Assembly: GCA_902775565.1 (NCBI GenBank)
Contig: CACYMP010000015.1
Coordinates: 1 to 51,951, forward strand
Length of the DNA: 51,951 bases
Reading direction: 5' to 3'
DNA from: Oscillospiraceae bacterium
Lineage (GTDB): Bacteria > Bacillota > Clostridia > Saccharofermentanales > Saccharofermentanaceae
Position numbers and translations under genes: made by a program. Positions 9,145 through 16,254 of the stretch are shown one piece after another. The notes beneath the pieces were generated by a model that saw nothing but the letters and a program-made list of their open reading frames with translations, was not told the DNA's origin and did not search any database. Position 1 is the stretch's first letter. Every line of letters begins with the position of its first letter.

Positions 9145-10342
9145 ATGATGGTTTGAAACTGTAGTATTCGTTCACGAGACTTGTATAACCGAGCTCTTTT
9201 AAGTCTTCATATCTTACGTTGAAGCGTGCTTTCGTGTGCTTGCCGCTTATCAGGAACCGTAAGAGTTCCTGCGCATAAAGATCTATCTCGTGAAGGCTTT
9301 TCGCCGTCGTGATTACAGGGAAGAACCACAGACTCCATGTGAGATCGGAGTCTTCGTTAACCTCGAGCAGTTTGTGATTAAAGATACGGATGAAAGCCGC
9401 TGCAGCTTTGGTTCCTTCAAGGCCTTCCCTGTGATACCAACGGTCAAGCGCGCGTGCTTTTCTTCTCATCTTCTGCTTGAGCTTGGTTACCGAAGCGGGC
9501 GCGATGTCTATCCCGCCGTTCTTGACCTCAACGCCCAGAAATGTGAATCCGTCTTCCGGAGACGCGAAGACTTCCTTGTCCGGATTAACCGTGAGGCCTT
9601 TATCCTTAAGGAAATCCAGAATGATCTTTTGGTATTCTCTTATCTCATCTTCTTTTTTCGCGAAAACGATTATGTCGTCTGAATATCTTGCGTACATAAT
9701 GCCTCTGTCCCTGAACCATTCATCGAGTTCCTTGAGATAAAGATTCGCATAGAACGAAGCTATCGGGGTTCCCGCCATGATGCCCTTGGGCACACGTTCT
9801 TCTTTATCACCAGATATGCTTCTTTCTTCTTTCAGAAGTGCTTTCATGAATGATAAGAGCCTGTCATCGTCAGTGATGGTTTTGTCCAGTGCCGCGCACA
9901 TCTGATCGACCGGGATCGAGTTGAAGTAATCGCTGACATCGATCTTATAAGAATACATACTGCGTATATCTTTAGTCTTGCAGATAGTCATGATCGCATC
10001 CTTTGCGCACACTCCCGGGCGGAAAGAATACAGATTACCGGAGTAGATGTGATCGTATTTCCGAAGCGTCAGATAAGTCAAAAGCTTCAATAACATGTTG
10101 AAGTCATAAGGGTACTTAAAGACGGTGCGCTTCTTCCGGCTGCTCATCTTGCTGATGACAGATCTTGCAGGCAAGGGGAGATCAGTAAGGGTAATTACCG
10201 CATCTTTATAAGCCAGATAGGAACCGTTATCGATATATTCACGCAATTCTTTTTTGAAGCGCTTTGAACATCTTAGACCGAGTTTGTATTCGTAGAATCT
10301 TTCCCAGCTGCTCTTCTCAAAGAGCTTATCTATCAGTGACAC
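9143..10342 (-). CDS. Stand-alone reverse transcriptase of unassigned class
   Basis: A 399-aa RNA-directed DNA polymerase. Motif A is YKIDVSDYFNSI (catalytic D135), motif B is KGIMAGTPIASFYANLYL (186-203), motif C is ARYSDDIIVFA (Y220-SDD, D222/D223), and motifs D/E run through KGLTVNPDKE and FLGVEV. After the palm a helical domain continues to the end, finishing with LKELGYTSLVNEYY. No intron maturase HNH domain, retron-type msr/msd or Cas1 is fused or nearby. Motif B lacks the PQG of group II intron and retron enzymes, which points to the diverse 'unknown group' RTs, several of which act in phage defence. The start is GTG 10342, directly abutting the TAA of the HD-GYP gene, so translation is coupled. 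Confidence 0.9.
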   Translation of the reverse strand: MSLIDKLFEKSSWERFYEYKLGLRCSKRFKKELREYIDNGSYLAYKDAVITLTDLPLPARSVISKMSSRKKRTVFKYPYDFNMLLKLLTYLTLRKYDHIYSGNLYSFRPGVCAKDAIMTICKTKDIRSMYSYKIDVSDYFNSIPVDQMCAALDKTITDDDRLLSFMKALLKEERSISGDKEERVPKGIMAGTPIASFYANLYLKELDEWFRDRGIMYARYSDDIIVFAKKEDEIREYQKIILDFLKDKGLTVNPDKEVFASPEDGFTFLGVEVKNGGIDIAPASVTKLKQKMRRKARALDRWYHREGLEGTKAAAAFIRIFNHKLLEVNEDSDLTWSLWFFPVITTAKSLHEIDLYAQELLRFLISGKHTKARFNVRYEDLKELGYTSLVNEYYSFKPS

Positions 10343-12727
10343 TTATTGTTCCTTAAATCTGATGTTGGTGATCGCGCACTGATCGCCCGTCAGAGCGATA
10401 TATATCTTAGCCGGTGTATCATTGATCGTTGTCACGTTGTCAATATCGATACCGACATTCTTCGTTTTTAACATGATCTGATTTCCGTTCCGCTCAATAT
10501 AAGCGGTGACGTCGAGGCCTGCTTTGTTGATATCTTTCCAAGAATCCCAGTTGGTGAATTCCTGTGTATAGACCAGTGTCATCTTGTTCGTGCTGTAATC
10601 ACCTGTTGCCCAGTTCTCACCGTCAAGCCTGATCAGGCTGTATTCATGGTAGTTCGGTCCGTTGATCTTGCCGTCATCAGAGGAGTAGATGCAGAAGAAC
10701 GGGCAGTGCCATATGAGTCTTGCGGTAGGAAGGCTCATTGTATGGAATGAGAGGGTAAGCTTATCCTCAATCGGAATGCCGGCCGTTGATTCCAGACGAT
10801 AACCGTCAGTCTGAACGTTAGGAATATCTCCTGCGGGGACATCGATGTAGCTTATCTCTTCAGCGATCCTTTCGATGTAGTTATCAGGAACGCTTACCTC
10901 GTCACGGTCGATCCTGACGTCGCTCAACTGGCAGTGTTCGCCCGTAAGACCAAGATATGCCCATCTTGCGCTGTCAGGGAGAGCGGCAGTGATCTTTATC
11001 GTCTCGATCTCGGATGTGATCTTGATGCTTACATGGTCTTTGACCTTAACAGCTTCGATCTCGTATTCAACGCTCTTTGACGAACCGGGTTTTGCAGTTC
11101 CCTTGGTCACATTTGTCTGCATCTTGCGAGCGCCTTTGCGAACGACATTTCCATCAAACCTTATCTCGCCATACTCGAAATAAAGGAATTTGGCGATGCT
11201 CTTCTCGTCGTTATGGATCCTTGCGTCAAGCGCATCGAAAAGAACCAGAGACGGAATGCTCCTTGCCATGGGATAGCTGTCTTCAGGTGTGCTCTTAAGC
11301 TTGATCCTCGTTATCTCTTTGGAAAGGAAGATGCCTTCAGATACGTCAGATCTGTATTCTCGGCATGTAAGGCCGTTCTTGCCCGCGAGTTCTCTGACGT
11401 CTTCTTTTTCTTTCATCTGGAATTCTGAGTCAATATCGATCAGGTGGAGCATGAGCTTTCCGTAGACAGGATCAAACTGCGTGCCGAGACACTTGATGAA
11501 TTCTTCTCTGACCAACTGCTGAGGGATAGTGCCACGGTAGCTTCGGCTGGAAGTCATGGCGTCATATGCATCCGCAACGGCAATGATCCTTGCGATCTCG
11601 GGGATATCTTCGCCCTTGAGGCCTTCAGGATAGCCTTTTCCGTCGTACCTCTCATGGTGCGACTTGGCACCGATACTCAGGTAAGGTGATTCGCTGATCG
11701 AAGACAGGATCTGTGCACCGATGTTCGGGTGCTCCTTGATAACCTGATACTCTTCGTCGGTAAGTTTGCCGTTCTTGTTGAGTATCGTTCTCGAAATGCC
11801 TATCTTGCCTACGTCATGCAGGAGAGCTGCGTAATAGATCTCTTCACAGTCCTGTTCATCCTTGCCTGCGAGCTCGGCGATCTTTCTGGAATACTCGGCG
11901 ACTCTGGAAGAGTGACCTTTGGTGTAAGGGTCCTTGGCATCGATGGCGCTGGCCAGAGCTTCAGCCGTTTGGGCGAACAGACGCTTGGTGTCTTCGCTCT
12001 GTTTCTTGAGGAAATCGAATTCTACCTTGCGCGCACGCTCGACGGTTACGTTCATATCCTTAAGAGCGAAAAGGTAGAGCATGATGGCAAGGAAACCTGT
12101 CGTAAGATTGATGAGCGACAGACCGTAGTACTGGAACTGGATGATACCTGCGATGAGCGGCAATGTGGTGAAAAGGATCAGTGAGATGAAAAGTCCCCTA
12201 CGGAAATATCTGCTGAACTGTATGATCACGGAGAGCTGCATGATCAGCATAGCGCAGGGTATGGTCATACTGATAAAGAACAGCGGTGCTCTCTGATAGG
12301 TGTTGGATGCATCGAAGGTGTAGTAAAGACCCGTAAACTGTGAGATGCAGAGCAGGAGAAGACCTGCAATGACCATGATGTCTATCACGGTAAGTCTTAC
12401 GGGGATCTTTTTAAGACCAGTCTCATCGATGTAGATATCTCTGATGTAGTGATTGAATGCCCATATTATGAGAATGACCATCGAGAACTGTATAAAGTTG
12501 CTGATCCTGACCATCCAGTACCCGGTGGCGCTCGGGTCACCGTTGAAAAAATGCTCCAAACGGTCGAAGTAAAGGAGAAGGACGGTGAAGATGTTTGTTA
12601 AGATGAGGAACAGCTTGCGCTCACGGTCGAGCGTCTTGGAAAGGGCCATAAAAAAAGCCGTGGCAGCAGAGATGCCGCTTAGGATAAGCATCAGGTCGAG
12701 CTGTAAGCTTTGTGGTGTTCCTGTCAT
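10343..12727 (-). CDS. 7-TM HD-GYP domain protein (putative cyclic-di-GMP phosphodiesterase)
   Basis: A 794-aa protein. Residues 8-222 hold about seven membrane segments like the histidine-kinase 7TM sensor. A coiled coil (about 225-250) leads into an HD-GYP domain (255-430) with intact LLHDVGKIG (H304/D305), the HHERYDGKGYP signature (H357-P367) and AVADAYDAMTS. The family hydrolyses c-di-GMP. Residues about 440-794 form a beta-rich region with two copies of a unit ending in LTGEHCQLSDVRI and LTGDQCAITNIRF, which looks like a duplicated lectin-like fold; I do not know its role. The start is ATG 12727 with GGAAGG upstream. It is the first gene of a two-gene operon with the reverse transcriptase. 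Confidence 0.9.
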   Translation of the reverse strand: MTGTPQSLQLDLMLILSGISAATAFFMALSKTLDRERKLFLILTNIFTVLLLYFDRLEHFFNGDPSATGYWMVRISNFIQFSMVILIIWAFNHYIRDIYIDETGLKKIPVRLTVIDIMVIAGLLLLCISQFTGLYYTFDASNTYQRAPLFFISMTIPCAMLIMQLSVIIQFSRYFRRGLFISLILFTTLPLIAGIIQFQYYGLSLINLTTGFLAIMLYLFALKDMNVTVERARKVEFDFLKKQSEDTKRLFAQTAEALASAIDAKDPYTKGHSSRVAEYSRKIAELAGKDEQDCEEIYYAALLHDVGKIGISRTILNKNGKLTDEEYQVIKEHPNIGAQILSSISESPYLSIGAKSHHERYDGKGYPEGLKGEDIPEIARIIAVADAYDAMTSSRSYRGTIPQQLVREEFIKCLGTQFDPVYGKLMLHLIDIDSEFQMKEKEDVRELAGKNGLTCREYRSDVSEGIFLSKEITRIKLKSTPEDSYPMARSIPSLVLFDALDARIHNDEKSIAKFLYFEYGEIRFDGNVVRKGARKMQTNVTKGTAKPGSSKSVEYEIEAVKVKDHVSIKITSEIETIKITAALPDSARWAYLGLTGEHCQLSDVRIDRDEVSVPDNYIERIAEEISYIDVPAGDIPNVQTDGYRLESTAGIPIEDKLTLSFHTMSLPTARLIWHCPFFCIYSSDDGKINGPNYHEYSLIRLDGENWATGDYSTNKMTLVYTQEFTNWDSWKDINKAGLDVTAYIERNGNQIMLKTKNVGIDIDNVTTINDTPAKIYIALTGDQCAITNIRFKEQ

Positions 12728-12761
12728 TCAGCCATGCCTTCCGAATATCTTGAATAGAAAA

Positions 12762-12767
12762 ATTATA
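12762..12767 (-). promoter_or_regulatory. -10 box for the HD-GYP/reverse transcriptase operon
   Basis: Perfect TATAAT on the minus strand, 35 bp before ATG 12727. The -35 region is AT-rich with no clear match. The expected leader is under 30 bases, which leaves no room for an upstream structured RNA in this transcript. Confidence 0.5.
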
Positions 12768-12875
12768 ATCCCTTTTTGACAATATTTTTAGTAGTGTAGT
12801 TTTAAAAGATTATTAAATTAAAATTAACTGCAGGAATAAATAGCAAGATTAGATACATTTAGCAATAAGGGTTTA

Positions 12876-12903
12876 TTTACAAAACGTCCGCTAAAATGAT
12901 ACT
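12876..12903 (+). promoter_or_regulatory. Promoter for the GH43 gene
   Basis: TTTACA (12876-12881), 16 bp, GATACT (12898-12903). It lies in the AT-rich divergent region and gives a leader of about 38 bases before ATG 12948. Confidence 0.5.
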
Positions 12904-12947
12904 ATCTTTCGTATTGGAAGTATTGAAGTTCTATAGAAGAGGTGCTT

Positions 12948-13928
12948 ATGAAAAAGAACGAACGCAAAGATCTTGTCACCAATATCTACACCGCAGACCC
13001 TTCTGCACATGTTTTTAACGGCAAGATCTATATCTATCCTTCACACGACGAAGACCTTGATATCCCCGAGGACGATGACGGCGAACAGTACGTAATGAAG
13101 GATTATCACATCCTTTCCATGGATTCACTTGACAGTGAGTGCGTAGATAACGGCGTGGCATTAAGCGAGAATGATATTCCGTGGGTCTCAAGACAGCTCT
13201 GGGCTCCGGATGCCATTTATACAAACGGCAAGTATTATCTGGTCTATCCTGCAAAGGATAAGGACGATATATTCAGGATCGGCGTTGCCGAGTCCGATTC
13301 TCCCGTAGGTCCTTTCAAGCCTCAGGAGAACTACATTCAGGGCAGCTACAGCATCGATCCGGCAGTCCTTAAAGATGACGACGGAAGGATCTGGTGCTAC
13401 AACGGCGGTCTCTGGGGCGGCCAGCTCGAGATGTGGCAGTCCGGTTCATTCAATCCCAATGAGCACCGTCCCGAGGGCGATGAGAAGGCTCTGGGACCCC
13501 TTGTCGCAGAGTTTACTCCCGACATGACTGCTTTCAAGGCAGCACCCAAGATGATCACCATCCTCGACGAGAACGGTGAGCCTCTCAAGGCTAAGGACGA
13601 GGACAGAAGATATTTCGAAGATCCCTGGATGCACAAGTTTAACGGCAAGTATTATTTCTCATACTCCACCGGTACGACACATTACCTCTGCTATTCCGTA
13701 GGCGATTCTCCTGAGGGACCTTTCACTTATAAGGGAAGGATCATGGAGCCCGTCATCGGCTGGACAACACATCACTCAATCGTTCAGATCGACGGCGAGT
13801 GGTATCTGTTCTATCACGATGCAAAGAGATCCGGCGGCTGCTCACACAAGAGATCTGTTAAGTTCACAAAGCTCAACATCGCTGAAGACGGCACTATCGA
13901 GAAGATCATTCCTTACGATCACGAGTAA
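12948..13928 (+). CDS. Glycoside hydrolase family 43 (beta-xylosidase/alpha-L-arabinofuranosidase-like)
   Basis: A 326-aa five-bladed propeller-type enzyme without signal peptide. Typical GH43 motifs appear in order: YTADPSAHVFNGKIY (catalytic base Asp of ADPS near residue 17), RQLWAPDAIYTNGKYYL, SIDPAVLKDDDGR (the second Asp) and YFEDPWMHKFNGKYY (general acid Glu). It removes arabinose or xylose from short plant oligosaccharides in the cytosol; which sugar is not decidable by eye. I chose ATG 12948 over the in-frame GTG two codons earlier because AAGAGGTG lies at 12937-12944. It is monocistronic, with its own promoter and terminator. Confidence 0.9.
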   Translation: MKKNERKDLVTNIYTADPSAHVFNGKIYIYPSHDEDLDIPEDDDGEQYVMKDYHILSMDSLDSECVDNGVALSENDIPWVSRQLWAPDAIYTNGKYYLVYPAKDKDDIFRIGVAESDSPVGPFKPQENYIQGSYSIDPAVLKDDDGRIWCYNGGLWGGQLEMWQSGSFNPNEHRPEGDEKALGPLVAEFTPDMTAFKAAPKMITILDENGEPLKAKDEDRRYFEDPWMHKFNGKYYFSYSTGTTHYLCYSVGDSPEGPFTYKGRIMEPVIGWTTHHSIVQIDGEWYLFYHDAKRSGGCSHKRSVKFTKLNIAEDGTIEKIIPYDHE

Positions 13929-13955
13929 CAGCTTACTTAATTAAAGAACTTATTT

Positions 13956-13987
13956 AACCGGGCTTCAATCATGAAGCCCGGTTTTTT
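13956..13987 (+). terminator. Intrinsic terminator of the GH43 gene
   Basis: Perfect 11-bp stem AACCGGGCTTC / GAAGCCCGGTT (13956-13966, 13973-13983) with a six-base loop and a T run. The 162 bp from here to 14150 contain only a loose ACGGAC...GTCCG dyad and no firm promoter. Confidence 0.93.
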
Positions 13988-14149
13988 GATGCGTAAGAAA
14001 AGTTTTCGCAGGTTTTGCAACACATGTTTTACGGACTGTTGCTTAATCAACGAAAACAACAGAAATTGTCCGCTGTATTGCCGTTCCGGTAATGATTAAA
14101 TCTAGCCGTTACGAAAAGACAAAATCAAATCAAAAGGCAGGTTAATCAC

Positions 14150-15313
14150 ATGAACAAAAAATTTCTGGTCCTTCTTGCAACTTGCGCGGTAGCTTCTGCT
14201 GCCATTCCTTTGGCAGGCTGCGCAACCGGCAAGGTACAGCGTGGTACTCCGCAGCCTACAACAGTGCAGAGCGAAGCATACGATTACGATGAAGAAGAAC
14301 CTGATTACGACGAAGAATACGAAGACGAAGAAGATGAAGAATATGATGAGGAAGACGGAGCCGAAGAAATGAGGCTCAGTGCAACCAACATCTTCGGCAA
14401 ACCGAGAACTACTCTTAAAGCAGATCCTGCACCCGCAGCCAAGCCCGTATCCAACAAGACGTCCAAGAAGGCTGCTAAGAAAACAACTTCAAAGAAGACA
14501 ACCAAAAAGACAACTGCTAAGAAGACAGTCAAGACTTCAAAGAGCGCTCCGGCAATCAGACCTTATCAGGTAGTATTAGGCGATCCTGTATTCTTCTATC
14601 CGACAGAGATGGAAGACGAATCCCAGACTCAGAACGATAACGATGATGCAAAGAAGCCTTCAGTAAATAAGCAGGGCGAGACCAAGAAGAACAACGATTC
14701 TAAGAAGAATAATGATTCCAAGAAGAACGATGAGTCCAAGAAGCATACTTCCAAGACACATTCTTCAAAGACCCACTCTTCCAAGACACACGGAGAGACA
14801 GACAAGAATACCGGTTCCAAGAAGGATTCCGGATCCAAGAAGCATAATGATTCCAAGAAGCAGACTGAGAGCAAGAGCCATAAGCATACAGACTCCAAGA
14901 AGACTACATCTTCCAAGAAGCATTCAGACTCAAAGAAGCCTTCTTCAAAGAACACTTCAACAAAGAAACATTCTGATTCCAAGAAGCCCTCTGTAAAGAA
15001 GACTTCCGGCAAGACAACTTCCAAGAAGACAACTTCCAAGAAGAACAACGGAACAAAGAAGACTTCCGTAAAGAAGAATACATCTTCCAAGAAGTACAGC
15101 ACAAAGAAGAACTCCTCTTCAAAGAAGAACAGCTACAAGAAGAATGTATCTTCCAAGAAGAATAATACAAAGAAGTACAGCTCTTCCAAGAAGCATTCAT
15201 CAAAGAAGAATTCTTACAAGTACAACAAGATGAATAAGAAGGCTGCATTCAAGAAGGCAATGAAGAAGCTCGCAAAGCATAATCATCATCATTCTCACTT
15301 CGCTTTCTGCTAA
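14150..15313 (+). CDS. Lysine/serine-rich low-complexity lipoprotein, 387 aa
   Basis: The lipoprotein signal (MNKKFLVLL to LAGC, lipid Cys24) is clear. After it comes a strongly acidic Asp/Glu/Tyr block (about 44-80), then Lys/Thr-rich repeats (about 98-137), a short neutral segment (about 138-155), and some 200 residues of SKK-based repeats (KKNDSKK, KTHSSKTH, KKTTSKK, SSKKHS). It ends with a basic helix and AKHNHHHSHFAFC. The mature protein is surface-exposed, acidic near the anchor and very basic outside, with histone-H1-like composition. It may bind teichoic acid, DNA or glycans, or be buried in the wall. It is probably a single-gene unit, and it converges on a second Lys-rich surface protein. 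Confidence 0.85.
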   Translation: MNKKFLVLLATCAVASAAIPLAGCATGKVQRGTPQPTTVQSEAYDYDEEEPDYDEEYEDEEDEEYDEEDGAEEMRLSATNIFGKPRTTLKADPAPAAKPVSNKTSKKAAKKTTSKKTTKKTTAKKTVKTSKSAPAIRPYQVVLGDPVFFYPTEMEDESQTQNDNDDAKKPSVNKQGETKKNNDSKKNNDSKKNDESKKHTSKTHSSKTHSSKTHGETDKNTGSKKDSGSKKHNDSKKQTESKSHKHTDSKKTTSSKKHSDSKKPSSKNTSTKKHSDSKKPSVKKTSGKTTSKKTTSKKNNGTKKTSVKKNTSSKKYSTKKNSSSKKNSYKKNVSSKKNNTKKYSSSKKHSSKKNSYKYNKMNKKAAFKKAMKKLAKHNHHHSHFAFC

Positions 15314-15329
15314 AGCAAACTGATATACA

Positions 15330-15511
15330 AAGCAAAAGCCCCCGTTTTCTAGAACGGGGGCTTTGTCATTGAAATAATAAGCAGAAAGAGAAATCATTAA
15401 ATCCAAGAAATTTCTTGGATGTACGAGATCGTACACGGACCGGCTGCCTGCGAAGCCTATAATGATCCGTGCCGGACCCGCCACAGGCGCTAAGCGTTCT
15501 CTTTCTGCTAT
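15330..15511 (-). ncRNA. Candidate small structured RNA, about 180 nt, no known family recognised
   Basis: A complete transcription unit lies on the minus strand in the 243-bp gap between convergent genes: a promoter (15517-15544), a multibranched structure and an intrinsic terminator. The closing helix is a perfect 13-bp pair, AGCAGAAAGAGAA (15497-15509) with TTCTCTTTCTGCT (15380-15392), and it begins within two bases of the predicted start. Inside it, in RNA order, are CGCC/GGCG with a UGU loop, an 8-bp CACGGAUC/GGUCCGUG stem capped by GGCU/AGCC, GUACG/CGUAC, and AUCCAAG/CUUGGAU (a 20-base perfect palindrome at 15401-15420). No open reading frame of note lies within it. Its length is like 6S RNA, but I see no 6S open-complex bubble, and no SRP, tmRNA or RNase P core. 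Confidence 0.6.
15335..15364. terminator. Hairpin terminator shared by the lipoprotein gene and the minus-strand RNA
   Basis: AAAGCCCCCGTT pairs with AACGGGGGCTTT (13 bp, loop TCTA region). On the plus strand it is followed by CTTTGTCATT, a poor T tract. On the minus strand it is followed by CTTTTGCTTT, a better one. It therefore fits best as the end of the minus-strand RNA at 15330-15511, and it may also stop the lipoprotein transcript. Confidence 0.85.
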
Positions 15512-15516
15512 GGGTA

Positions 15517-15544
15517 ATTATACTCGCGAAAAAGACCAAATCAA
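15517..15544 (-). promoter_or_regulatory. Promoter of the candidate small RNA
   Basis: TTGATT (15539-15544), 16 bp, perfect TATAAT (15517-15522), read on the minus strand. The expected start is near 15510-15511, the first bases of the closing helix. It lies just after the stop codon of the minus-strand gene at 15557. Confidence 0.65.
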
Positions 15545-15556
15545 ATTAGGCTTTGA

Positions 15557-16147
15557 TCAAGGCTTCTTAACCGGCTTCTTGGTCGGCTTCTTCGTAGGTT
15601 TCTTCGTAGGAGTAGGAGTCTTCTTTTTCTTCTTCGGCTTCTTGGTGGGAGTAGGCTTTTTGGTGGGTGCCTTTGTTGTCTCGGAAGTTTCCTCTGTTTC
15701 TGAAGTTTCGGTTATAGCCGTTGTCGTTTCCTCCGGAGCCGTTGTGGCCGCAGTGGTTGCTTCAGTAGTTGCCTCAGTGGTTGCGGCAGTGGGTTTTGAG
15801 TATGTGGTCGTTGCCGAACTTGTCGGATTAACCATATCGGCAAAGAGCATCCTGGGGTTAGAGCCCTTCTTGTCGCAGAGCACGGCAACACCGAACACTA
15901 ATATGATCCCGATCGCACCGACGATGCCTATGACAGTGTTTCTGGTAAATGAAAATACAGGCAAAGACGGCTTTGACCTCTGGGACAAAGGCTCGCTGTA
16001 AGAAGATCCGGTATCCTCTGAAATGTTTTCGGGGAGACCGAATGTGTCATCCTCGGCATATAACTCTTCAGGCATGATCTCTTCTTCGAGTTCGCTGATA
16101 TCTGTCTCTTCAATGTTGTTTTCGTTGTTTTCAGAATAATTACTCAT
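15557..16147 (-). CDS. Single-pass membrane protein with Thr/Lys/Pro-rich outer tail, 196 aa
   Basis: Residues 1-55 are acidic and Asn/Glu-rich. One membrane helix spans about 71-91 (TVIGIVGAIGIILVFGVAVL). The outer part begins with a short linker, then a Thr/Ala/Glu-rich stalk (TTEATTEATTAATT) and a basic tail of TPTKKP and TKKP repeats ending VKKP. The orientation is N-in/C-out by the positive tail design of wall-spanning stalks rather than by the inside-positive rule, so it is tentative. No enzymatic domain is present. The opposite strand is also open (15462-16001), but this frame has the membrane helix and repeats of a real protein. It converges on the lipoprotein at 14150, which has a similar Lys-rich exterior. 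Confidence 0.85.
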   Translation of the reverse strand: MSNYSENNENNIEETDISELEEEIMPEELYAEDDTFGLPENISEDTGSSYSEPLSQRSKPSLPVFSFTRNTVIGIVGAIGIILVFGVAVLCDKKGSNPRMLFADMVNPTSSATTTYSKPTAATTEATTEATTAATTAPEETTTAITETSETEETSETTKAPTKKPTPTKKPKKKKKTPTPTKKPTKKPTKKPVKKP

Positions 16148-16171
16148 GAAAGTTCTGATCCCGATTCCCTT

Positions 16172-16199
16172 TTCTCATTTTCTGCCCGTCTAGTATAAT
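16172..16199 (+). promoter_or_regulatory. Candidate promoter for the FliB-like gene
   Basis: TTCTCA (16172-16177), 16 bp, perfect TATAAT (16194-16199). Downstream at 16204-16229 is an AGGCGG / CCGCCT dyad in the leader. On the minus strand the same site offers TATACT (16192-16197), a possible -10 for the gene at 15557. Confidence 0.45.
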
Positions 16200-16254
16200 T
16201 ACTTAGGCGGATGACTTTTTTACCGCCTATTATTATATTTTTATTTGCGAAAGA

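Noticed and set aside
9143..10342. Group II intron, retron or diversity-generating retroelement
   Set aside because: No intron domain V/VI sequence, no msr/msd-like hairpin next to the gene, no maturase or HNH domain, and no nearby template/variable repeat pair that I can see. A computed repeat search with A-to-N mismatches would settle the last point.
14629..15102. Minus-strand frame of 157 codons opposite the SKK-rich lipoprotein
   Set aside because: It is an antisense artefact of AAG/TCC-rich codons giving poly-Phe/Leu/Glu; no ribosome site or promoter.
14690..15210. Tandem short repeats resembling a CRISPR or satellite array
   Set aside because: The period is that of Lys-Ser codons inside a real gene; no constant repeat length or unique spacers.
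15380..15509. A MITE with 13-bp terminal inverted repeats
   Set aside because: No target duplication flanks the repeats, and the promoter and terminator placement fits an RNA gene better. Other genomic copies would reopen this.
15330..15511. 6S RNA, SRP RNA, tmRNA or RNase P
   Set aside because: The size fits 6S, but the internal multibranch with four hairpins lacks the large central bubble; the SRP GGAAG/AGCAG loop and tmRNA tRNA-like ends are absent.
15462..16001. Plus-strand open frame of 179 codons opposite the Thr/Lys-rich membrane protein
   Set aside because: It runs across the small RNA promoter and mirrors the minus gene; the protein would be poly-Val/Phe/Gly without sense, whereas the minus frame has a clear TM and repeat tail.
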